DNA of 64,000 nucleotides from Parietaria judaica (lineage: Eukaryota; Streptophyta; Magnoliopsida; Rosales; Urticaceae): contig OX940872.1 of the NCBI GenBank assembly GCA_954871525.1, positions 13,043,180 to 13,107,179 of the forward strand, in the 5' to 3' direction. Below the pieces are notes generated by a model. That model was not told the DNA's origin. It was given only the letters and a program-made list of their open reading frames with translations, and did no database searches. This document shows positions 55,555 to 64,000 of this stretch, piece after piece. Position numbers and translations under genes: made by a program. How positions within the stretch are numbered: position 1 is the stretch's first letter; each line of letters opens with the position of its first letter.

Positions 55555-56481
55555 CAATTTATTCAGTAAAAAGACCTTCTATCATATATCCTAATATCTA
55601 AAAAAATCATTGTCGTCGATCATATGGGAATTCCAATAAGCAAATAATTTGGCCAAAAAATGAAATCAAATCATAGAAAATATATATTTTTTACAAAATG
55701 AAACGTGGACGCAACTTAATTATATTTTGCTTCCTCATTTATGTACTACACAACTCAAATATTACGAGGTAGGTTTTTTTTAAAAACATCAACTGTCTCT
55801 TTTTATTAAAAAAAAAAATAATAAGTGAATTAGCTGCCAAATAATTAAGTAATGGTGGATCAAATGTGTTTTTCTCATAGAAGCAAAATAAAGTATGGGA
55901 TATATGGAGTAGCTTTGATCAATCTAGAAAGCTAATAAGAAAACTTCATAAAATATCCTCCAATACACCACAAACTTTAAAATTATCTCTCAAGTGACAA
56001 TTTAGGAATATTTTGGTAGTATAAAATTTGAAAAGGATGTTTTGAAATTATAAAAACTTGAGGGATAATTTTAGAATTTGTAGTGTATTGAAGGATATTT
56101 TATAATAATAAAAAAATCTACTAATATTAGATTCGTCATTACTGTCTAGAAAAACATTCCTAATCTGAAGTAAATACATTGCACCAATATTTAAAAGATA
56201 TAATGAGACGACCTCTAGAATTTATCCTTAGCAATTGATCTGTCTTTCTCCGTAGGACTGAGCATATTAATCAATTAATAATTAAATGTATTCTCTTTAT
56301 CATTTGAAATGAATTGGGATCTCTAACAATTGAAAGAGAGAAAATATTAAGACAAAGCCTACAATCAACAAATTAATTTCTTCAAAATCTATTATTGTAT
56401 TTAATAAAATAATAATGAGCTTTTGCCAGAGTTAATTATTTTAATGCAAGAGTTGTAGACACGAATTAGGACCATTAAGCC
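55555..56481 (+). repeat. Upstream region of PR-10 unit 3
   Basis: Similarity to units 1 and 2 resumes here: CAATTTATTCAGTAAAAAG against CAATTTCTCCAGTAAAAAG at 13847, then GATCATATGG, AATAATTTGGCC and AAAATGAAACGTGGA. An extra 230-bp AT-rich segment (about 55905-56130) is specific to this copy. No other gene. Confidence 0.7.
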
Positions 56482-56489
56482 TATAAAAA
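56482..56489 (+). promoter_or_regulatory. TATA box of PR-10 copy 3
   Basis: TATAAAAA lies 104 bp before the ATG within the promoter block shared with copies 1 and 2, followed by CTCTCTACTTCAATACATAA, an uninterrupted leader. Confidence 0.78.
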
Positions 56490-56585
56490 GGATCTCTAAT
56501 CATCTTCACAACTCATAAACACTCTCTACTTCAATACATAATCATATACTTCCCTCGCCACAATTATTTCCTTACATAAACAAGA

Positions 56586-57153
56586 ATGGGAGTTTTCACT
56601 CAGGAGTCGAAGCACAACTCCGCCATAGCACCGGCGAGCTTGTTCAAGGCCTTCGTCCTCAACGGCGATAACCTGATCCAGAAGGTCGCACCTCAGGCCA
56701 TCAAGTTCACGGAGACCCAGGGAGTAGATTGTGGAACCGTAAAGAAGATGATCTTCACCGAAGGTTTGTTGATTTTCTCTGGTTCTATCTCTGATCAACT
56801 TTCGGAATTAATTAAGCAAGAAGAGTTATATGTGAATTTTGACATTTTAAATTTCAGGTGGCCAATGTACTTATATGATCGATAACTTCGACGAGGCAAC
56901 CTTAAGCTACCGCCACACCTTGACCGAATTCGAGGGTGCCGCGCTGGCCGATAAGATCGAGAAGATCGAGAGCCAGATAAAGCTACTGGAAGGCAGTGAT
57001 GGAGGCTGCACCATTAAGAGCGTGAGCAAGTACTACGTCGTTGGCGACGTGGACATCGTGAAAGAGCATGTCGAGGGCGGGAAAGAGAAGAGCATGAGTC
57101 TTTTCAAGCTCGTTGAGGAGTACCTCAAGGAGAACGAGGATTCCTACAACTAG
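56586..57153 (+). CDS. PR-10 / Bet v 1-family protein, copy 3 (two exons, intact)
   Basis: Exon 1 is 56586-56763 (178 nt), the intron is 94 bp with GT-AG ends, and exon 2 is 56858-57153 (296 nt), giving 157 residues. The sequence begins M-G-V-F-T-Q-E-S and ends K-E-N-E-D-S-Y-N. It differs from copies 1 and 2 by scattered substitutions, for example the loop G-V-D-C-G-T-V-K-K with Cys for Gly. Fold hallmarks ([20 protein letters not shown], the C-terminal helix) are kept. Family role: small cytosolic ligand-binding protein, often pathogen- or stress-induced. With a complete promoter, leader and AATAAA (57313) it is the best candidate for the functional member here. Confidence 0.93.
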
Positions 57154-58018
57154 GTGACCTTATAATCGTAACAATCGAGTCTGCCTTCCTTTATGTTATG
57201 CTTAATTTGTGTCCCATTTTCAGTAGTTGATTGTATTCCCTGAATAATGTCGTGTATTCAAAATAAGTTCTTTTTCACTTTTCATGTATAAGAAGGGTGC
57301 TTCAAAAAGATAAATAAAGATATTGTGTTGTTTGATACCTTGGTTTTAATATATTATAAAGCTTAAATTAACAAGCTAATCAATAAAATATATACTCTTG
57401 GTATATTAAATTATAGTTTTATGTGATGGAAAAAAAGGAAAAATATGTTAGGATCCCGGTAGACTGTAGTGTCATAATTTTAATTTATTTAGTAAGGATA
57501 GTTAATTTGCATCGAAAATTATTTATACTTTACGTTTCTAGTCCTTTATTATTTAATATTTAATATTAAAATTTGATAGTAAAAATCACTAATGCTACGT
57601 CGTTATAGCAATTTAATACACAGCAATAAATTTGGTGGTATTATAAAACAATTTATAATTTTTAACCAAATTTTATCTTAAATGTTAAAGTGCTAAGAGT
57701 ATGTAACACTATGGGTTTTTAACCCGAATTTGAACATTGGGTATTAAAGTGCTAAAAAAATATAACATTTGAAACATACATAAGGGCTAAACCTAGTGAT
57801 GATCATAACTAGAAAAAAAGATAAGACATATATTCATCCGGATAATGTATTACATAGATAAGGGCTATCTCGGTAGTTGAGTATTGAACTTGTTTACACA
57901 AACTCAAGCCCCACGATATACAAAAAAAAATCAAGAAAACGCTCACCTCGCAAAAAACGAAAAACTTATATTTTAGATTTTAATACTTGCTTACTCGAAC
58001 AACCACGGGTTACACTCT
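57154..58018 (+). repeat. 3' flank of PR-10 unit 3 and convergent intergenic space
   Basis: Up to about 57780 the sequence matches the flank of unit 1 (AAATCACTAATGC-ACGT and later blocks). The rest (57800-58018) shows no gene; a CTATCTCGGTAGTTGAGTATTGAAC stretch at 57867 is vaguely tRNA-like and was not called. Confidence 0.55.
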
Positions 58019-60216
58019 TCAAAAGGAGCAAGAACCTCTCTGGCTGGCGACGTTGAGTTCGGGACAAGGCGATGGACTAACCTGAACGGAAGCTCCGGCC
58101 ACCTCAGAACACTCCCACGTAGGAATCTTGTCAGCGGATGTCCCTTGGAAGTTTATGTTTTCGAGGCAGATTCCGCTGATGGGAGATTCTTTGAGGCCCT
58201 GAACGAGGCCGGCCTGAACAACTCCGCGACCTCTAAAGCCTTTGAACGTTACTCCCTTAATTACGGGAAGGGCCTTCGGGTCGAACTTGTCGTCGGGATG
58301 GTCACCAACGTTGGCGGAGATCTTGATTGCTTTGTCGGCGCCATCAACGTAGAAGTCAGAGAAAGTGATGTTGCTAATGATACCTCCGCGGCCGACGTTC
58401 GTCTTGATGTGGACGGCGTGAGCTACGTTGAAGAGGTTCATGTGCTCAACCAGAACGTTTGAAATTCCACCGGAGGCTTCGCTCCCGATGCCGACTCCAG
58501 CATAAGGATTTGACCCCGTCAACCTACGCACAATGATGTTGTTGCTGGGACGCCCATAGGCAATCCCGTACTGGTCCCACCCGCTCTTCACCGCCACCAG
58601 ATCGTCTCCTGTGTTCATGTAACAGTCCTCTATGCACACGTCCTGACACGAGTCTGGACACCCGTGTCAACAAACAAGGGTCAAATACCGGTTTTCGCAC
58701 GCTCACAACTGTGTGTAGGATAATTAAATGCTTACCGACATCAACTCCATCGGTATTGATAGAATCGTGCGGAGCCAATACGGTGACATTGCGAACAACA
58801 ACATTGCTGTAAAAAATTAAAAAAAAAAAAAAAATTAGGCTTTTTAATTTACAACGAATCTTCAAAAACTTAAATCCGGCATTCAGACAGGGAATGCGGA
58901 AAACAAATTATAAGCTTTATTTTGATTTACTAAATATGTAAGAAATTAATGCAACATTTTTTTAGGGGAGTTCTTTTCTTTTCTGTTTTTTTTTTTTTTT
59001 GGTCTATTAATCTTGAAAGTCATAGATATAAGTTCAAATGCTAACAGTAGATAAACACGAATAAGTAACACTCGTTCTGAGATGTAAAAATATAAAACGG
59101 GTGTCGGTTTTTACTTGCAATAAACAGGGTGGATGTTCCAGAAAGGGGCGTCTCGGAAGACGACATTAGTGATGAGAATGTTTTTGGAATTCATGAGCTC
59201 GAGGAGACCGGGTCGGCTGAATTTCAGAGTTTTTTGCCTCCACATGTTCCACCACATACTACCTTGCCCATCGATCGTGCCATTTTCACCTGCCAAATCG
59301 AATCGAATACTCTTCATTACAAATCACAAATCAAAATGCGAAGTGTATTGAATTGGCAAAAAGGAATGAAGTTCTACCAGTGATTATCACATCATCGAGT
59401 CCGTCTCCGACAATGAAGCATTTGTACCGTGGACCGGGAAGCTCTCTCCCTCTTCCATAAGACGGCAATGGTGCCACTAAAGGCCAATTCTCAACATCCT
59501 GCAGCGTACCAACTAGTTTAGACATTAATAAAATTGTAGATAAAAGGTTCTTCTACTAAGATTTTGTTTAGGTATAAGATAGAGTGAGTACTACGTACTA
59601 AAGTAGTGCTTAAGTTATATACGCAAAATGTACTTCTCGTTTTTGTTCCGGAATGTAATTTTTTTTATTAATTTGGGACAAAACCTGCGCCCGCTCATGT
59701 CTGTTTGAACGAATACCGGTAACGACTACTTAATAAATTTGGGACATGGTCACGTCACCAGTAACTTCCGGCTCTTTGAAGTGAAAAGAAAAAAGAGGAT
59801 TGAGGAATAAATTTACCACAAATTATATTTTTGAGAAGTCCCAAGTAATAATATAATTCCAACGAGAAAAGAAGATAGGGAAAGACCTTGGTGGCTCTAA
59901 TGACTGCTCCTTTGGCAAGAAAGAGAGTCATGTGACTGGTGAGGTTGAAGGTTCCAGAGAGGAACACGCCTGGAGGCACGTAGAGGGTCGTGCCACCGGG
60001 GTTGTTCAGTTTTTGTATCTTCAAAACAGCATCTTGGAAGGCCTTCGTGTTCAACGTCTTCCCGTCTCCTACAGCGCCAAAGTCCGTTATCGATATATTG
60101 GCTTTTCTCTGTTTCATCGGTACAATTCCCGAGCAAGTCACCTCGTCTTGCGCTGAAACCACCGACGACATGAACACCAACGCGGCAACCACCGCCAAAT
60201 CTACTCTTCCAACCAT
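58019..60216 (-). CDS. Glycoside hydrolase family 28, polygalacturonase-like (five exons)
   Basis: Exons on the minus strand: 60216-59887, 59498-59378, 59289-59115, 58806-58736, 58653-58019, all with GT-AG introns; they join to 443 codons plus TGA. An N-terminal signal peptide (L-A-V-V-A-A-L-V-F-M-S-S) predicts secretion to the wall. The right-handed beta-helix carries N-T-D-G (exon 4) and G-D-D (exon 5), the catalytic acids of GH28. G-I-G-S-E replaces the G-H-G of classical endo-enzymes, as in the plant clade of probable polygalacturonases. The usual R-I-K-T motif reads H-I-K-T, a substitution at a substrate-binding Arg. Role: cleavage of homogalacturonan in pectin, if active. A TATATATA box at about 60284-60293 lies roughly 70 bp before the ATG. 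Confidence 0.9.
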
Positions 60217-60293
60217 TTTATTTTATTTTCTCTATGATCAAATACAAAGATCAGTTGATTATGGAGTTTCTGTTGTTGTGGCTATATATATAG

Positions 60294-61002
60294 GCCATAC
60301 AAATACCTATATATATTTTAACCAGTTGAGATAATTAATAGCAAAGAAATGTGGTTATAAAATTATTTAGTTAATAGAGATATATATAGACTGTCCAAAT
60401 ATACATGACCTAACGATTGACTCCTAAAAACCTGTATTAATCGGTTGAGATAATTGTCAAAGGCTATTGAGAAGGGGTATCAAGTTTATATTAGATGAAT
60501 TGGTGGCTAAAATAATCATGTTATTAAATTTGGTGCAATTAAAAGTTCTTATATCAAATTGTTGGTAGCAAAAATACTCATGCTATTGACTTTTGGCGTA
60601 AGTGCTCTAAATAAAGTACTTACGTTAATTTTGTATTGGCGAAAGTAATATTAACGTTAGTATTTAAGTATTAATTATGTTGAATATTTGGCTGATGAAA
60701 GTAATTAACCTTTACTTATGAAACTACGTACAATGTTACGATCGAGTAAGGTTATACAAATAATCGGTCTCGTTTTTCAGCTATGTAATATTGTCGTTTT
60801 ACGGTATTTTATCATTTTTATGACGTTATAAATGATTGCTTTCCCCGCAAACTTTAGTACTTTTACGACTAAAAAACTAACATAAGTACTTAATTGCATC
60901 AAAGTCAATAACACAAGTCCTTTTGCTATCAATTCCTCTTTTATATTATTAGTTGTCGATATAAGCAAGCAATTTTTAAGGCTTTGTCTAACGGAGGTGA
61001 AC
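60294..61002. other. Intergenic DNA upstream of the GH28 gene
   Basis: AT-rich DNA that should hold the GH28 promoter. Repeated short phrases (AAAGTACTTACG, AAAGTAATTAAC) occur at 60590-60710. No other gene is visible. Confidence 0.4.
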
Positions 61003-61636
61003 TGATGCAGCGGAATAATAGGAAGATTGAAGATCGATCTTCAAACTAGGAAAGATAGAAAATTACCGGATAATCGTTCTCGATCGTTGATTTGGCGCAC
61101 GAATACCCGATCGATGAACCTTCCTATGATCGCATACGAATAGCTAGACTCTGGGCGTCCAATTATCTTTTATTCACGCACGAATACCGGCTCTTACGCA
61201 TCAAACTCGATGCTCGCTCACGAGGCTCTCAGTTTTGGGGAAGAATCGAAGTTCTCAAATATTCATTCATCAAAGTTTCTTATTACAAAGACAACATGAT
61301 GCTTATATAGTAGTGCACCAAGATAACCCTAAAACCAAAATCATATGTAGTTTCTTTAGAATAAAAATGACAACAAAATAAAGCAAACGAAATAAAATAA
61401 AAATAAGAAGATTTCCGCTCCAAATACAAAGTCGGCGCTTTCGGTCGCTTTCGATCCAGTTTTGGCAGAAATTCTCGCTCATTCTAGTAGCCAACGTCCC
61501 GATCTTCGATTTGATATGCAACTTGCGCAAATCCGACGCTCGAGTCAAAATATATAGTCTGTCAAAGTTGGGACTCTCGCGGAAGCCCTTCTCCGAACTT
61601 TCTTCCAGGTTCACCTCTCGCACCGCCTCTTCTTCT
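61003..61636 (-). mobile_element. 3' LTR of a non-autonomous LTR retrotransposon
   Basis: About 630 bp match 62949-63577 in the same orientation (GCGGAATAATAGGAAGAT to GCCTCTTCTT). The minus-strand end is TCAGT/TCA, and a purine tract GAGAAGAAGAGG lies at the inner border (about 61625-61636). Confidence 0.75.
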
Positions 61637-62933
61637 CGGAACGCCTCTTTATAACTCGCCTTACAATCTTTCAGGAGCGTCCATCCAGGAAAATCCGTGG
61701 GTAATGCCCGCATCATTCTCTCCGGGATGGAAAGAATTCGTCCTCGAATTCGGTGTTGCACCATTGGGCTTTGGGTGTTTCGAAGGTCGCTTTAGGCCCG
61801 CATCATTCTCACCGGGTCGGAAAGAATTCACCCACAAATTTGGAAGTGCGTTGTTGGGGTTCTTATGGATCTCATCGAGGGGGACCTTCTTAGCAATTAC
61901 GAGTAGCTTTTCGGGTGGCTCATTGTCGAGCTCATCCGCTAGCTCCTTGGTCGGTTCATCAAATAGATTGTCAAGCACGCAAGCGCGTGTTGACACTTTT
62001 GTGGGCAGCTCGTTTGGAAGCAACGAACTACCCTGGGCTTCTTCGCCTCCTCATAAGCAGAGCTACAAGATCAACTCTCACTTGAAGCTTGCTCGACTCA
62101 TTTCCGTCGGCCTTGCTCGGCGCCAACACAATCTCGACCCTTTTCTTCGGGTCCGAACACGGGTTGCAAATGACAAGAAACACACTCATCCCCTCGAAAT
62201 TTCCTTCATCGGCCATTACTTTTTCGCACAAGTCCTCGGCATACAAGTTGTCATCATACAAGGTCTCGTCATACACGGGCTCTTCATCAACGGTTTTTGC
62301 CTGCTCCGCTTCATTGTACACAGGTTCTACATACCTCACCTCATCATATACGGGTTCGTCGTACTTTCATCGTATATGGGATCGTCGGACTCTAAACCTC
62401 CGAACACAGCCTCGATTAATTGTGGCCAAATATGACTCTGAAAGTCATTGCTGCATTCTTCCAAACACATGTCGTGCACTACGGTGATTTTGGGGACTCA
62501 GTTGGGGCTGTGAGGGGCGTGTTGTAAGTGTTGTTGACGCCATGATGCTTGTTGGGGCAGTGTAAAGCGTTGCTTGGCGTTCTTGAACATTATAGGGCGC
62601 TGCTTGGGTGCTAAGGGGCGCAATATGAGCTTTCTGGCTTGTTGTGGGTGCGCACAAAGTTAGATTGATGTACTGGGGAATTTTGTCAAACAATTGGCGT
62701 GCGCTGAGAAGAAAAACTAGTTTTGGACGATTATGATGCTCTCTTTGCCCAATTTTTGTCGCATCCATCTCGCTTCACCACAAACAACACTCCACTATCC
62801 TCCTATGTACAGCCTCGACGATTTGTTGGGCTAGACGCTCCATCGTCCAAACTTCCAAGTCTTTCACATTCTTCACCGTATATCTGACGAGAAGCGAATC
62901 TTCGCCAAGATGTTCTTCAAGATCGTCTTCGAA
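61637..62933 (-). mobile_element. Internal region with Gag-like acidic open frames
   Basis: Minus-strand frames at 62339-62028 and 62023-61661 encode acidic, Tyr/Glu-rich and Pro/Asn-rich segments (E-E-P-V-Y-D-E-T-L-Y) resembling the variable tail of Ty3 Gag, but with no zinc knuckle, protease or polymerase. A 93-bp tandem duplication (GCCCGCATCATTCTCNCCGG, about 61705-61860) repeats the peptide S-F-(R/H)-P-G-E-N-D-A-G. Frames are broken, so no functional protein is claimed. Confidence 0.5.
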
Positions 62934-62945
62934 GCTCCGATACCA
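62934..62945 (-). promoter_or_regulatory. Primer-binding site of the non-autonomous LTR element
   Basis: On the minus strand TGGTATCGGAGC lies three bases after the LTR end. One base differs from the usual TGGTATCAGAGC tRNA-Met complement. Confidence 0.75.
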
Positions 62946-62948
62946 AAC

Positions 62949-63577
62949 TGATTGAGCGGAATAATAGGAAGATCAATCTTCAAACTAGGAAAGATAGAAA
63001 ATTACCGAATAATCGTTCTCGATCGTTGACTCGGCGCGCGAATACCCGATCGAAGTACTTTCATTCGCCTATTGATTCGCGCACGAATAGCGAGCCTCCG
63101 GGTATCCAATTATTGTTAATTCGCATACGAATATCGGTTCTTAGGCATCAAACTCAATGCTCGCTCACAAGACTCTTAATTTTGGGGAAGAACTCGAAGC
63201 TCTCTCAAATTTTCATTCATCAAAGTCTCTTATTACAAACACAACATGATTCTTATATAGTAGTGCATCAAGAAAACCCTAAAACAAAAATGACATGTAG
63301 TTTATTTAGAATAAAAATGACAACAAAATAAAGCAAAGGAGATAAAATAAAAATATTAAGATTTCCGCTCAAAATACAAAGTCAGCATTTTCGGTCGCTT
63401 TCGATCCAGTTTTGGCAAAAATGCTCGTCTTGTAGCCAACGTCCCGAGCTTCGATTTGATATGCAATTTTTGCAAATCTGACGCTCGAGTTAAAATATAT
63501 TTGTCGGTCAAAGTTGGGACTTTCGTGGAAGCCCTTCTCCGAACTTCCGGGTTCGCCTCTCGGACCGCCTCTTCTTA
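62949..63577 (-). mobile_element. 5' LTR of the non-autonomous LTR retrotransposon
   Basis: Direct repeat of 61003-61636 ending TCAATCA on the minus strand next to the primer-binding site. Many substitutions between the copies indicate an old insertion. The outer border is not sharply defined. Confidence 0.75.
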
Positions 63578-63637
63578 GAAATTTTGAAGGTGGCATAAGC
63601 AACCTCCAAACTACCTCCTATTTGAACCAAGCTTTTT

Positions 63638-63849
63638 TGACCTACTAGTAAATCCACTATAAGACTCTTCAAGAGGTTTTGGGTTCAATCCCTTGAGACG
63701 CATGAATGCGTATATATGTAATCTTGGTCGATAGTACTTGCAGCCAATAATGTCGATTGTTCATACTGTGAAAATATATATTGTAATACGAGTTTATGTA
63801 ATATTGGCCAATAGTGTCACCTCACTCAAACAAAAACAAAAAAAAAAAC
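63638..63849 (+). mobile_element. tRNA-derived SINE, copy 2
   Basis: The head GACCTACTAGTAAATCCACT (A-box region) is followed by GGGTTCAATCCC, a B box of polymerase III promoters, at about 63693-63704. The body has GGTCGATAGTACTTGCAGCC and GGCCAATAGTG, then an A-rich tail ending at 63849. Blocks appear in the same order in the minus-strand copy at 12888-13090. Confidence 0.75.
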
Positions 63850-64000
63850 TTTCCTCCCTCCTTGAAGTCATCTTTCACCGACGGTTTCCTTAACTTTCCA
63901 TCCATACGATATTTACAAAACCATTTTGCAAAATATTTGTTCGAACAGACGACGGAAATTTACCATACACGAGTACGGCACGACGTAAATATATATATAT
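63850..64000. other. Right edge of the window, nothing recognised
   Basis: Short AT-rich tail with an (AT)n run at the very end; no frame or repeat could be supported. Confidence 0.4.

Noticed and set aside
57860..57930. A tRNA gene or SINE head (CTCGGTAGTTGAGTATTGAAC)
   Set aside because: No cloverleaf or B box could be completed and no second copy was seen in the window.
62089..62487. Plus-strand frames of 132 and 243 codons in the non-autonomous element
   Set aside because: Ser/Leu-rich complements of acidic minus-strand frames; the primer-binding site shows that the element is transcribed from the minus strand.
61003..63627. TGAAC pentamers at 60998-61002 and 63623-63627 as target duplication of the non-autonomous LTR element
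   Set aside because: The right copy is about 45 bp beyond the end of LTR similarity and not next to a TG terminus; a chance match is likely.

Overview
The window is nuclear DNA of a flowering plant, most likely a eudicot. The evidence is AT-rich intergenic DNA, genes with GT-AG introns, a PR-10/Bet v 1 gene cluster, a plant-type polygalacturonase, and many plant transposable elements (Ty3 of the Tat lineage, Copia, Cassandra, Helitrons, hAT MITEs, a tRNA-derived SINE, an L1-type LINE and a MULE-like element). The species cannot be named from the sequence.

Layout. 1-6462 is the 3' part of a young-looking Tat-lineage Ty3 retrotransposon, with an open pol of 1091 codons and its 3' LTR, sitting in an older LTR relic with a primer-binding site (6463-7560). 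7560-18260 is an array of PR-10 genes. Copy 1 is intact, but a 3010-bp Helitron lies between its TATA box and its ATG. Copy 2 has a nonsense codon at codon 7. Copies are further separated by a SINE, a solo LTR and an unclassified 751-bp insertion. Sequence resembling the upstream region of a third PR-10 unit stops near 18260 and resumes near 55555, leading into intact copy 3 (56586-57153). About 37 kb of nested mobile DNA therefore appears to have grown inside the array.

Inside this nest are: a degraded Copia-like element with long LTRs, one carrying a Cassandra solo LTR with a 5S-rRNA-like core (18657-27797); two hAT MITEs with exact 8-bp target duplications; a short-LTR retrotransposon on the minus strand with 216-bp LTRs, whose interior carries fragments of host genes including an intron-free mitochondrial phosphate carrier (29999-35586), itself interrupted by a deleted Ty3 element with a CCAAG duplication; several Helitrons sharing one terminal hairpin, one with an NB-ARC fragment; an L1-type LINE; a MULE-like inverted-repeat element with an LRR receptor-kinase fragment; and a TRIM-like element.

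After PR-10 copy 3 lies a five-exon glycoside hydrolase family 28 (polygalacturonase-like) gene on the minus strand. A non-autonomous LTR element and a second SINE copy finish the window. Genes that look functional are PR-10 copies 1 (regulation compromised) and 3, and the GH28 gene. The retrotransposon pol is also coding-competent.

The most unusual items are the gene-fragment-carrying short-LTR retrotransposon, the UAG-CAA-UUA stop context separating protease from reverse transcriptase in the Tat element, the Helitron split of a PR-10 promoter from its gene, and the inverted LTR pair that could yield hairpin RNA.
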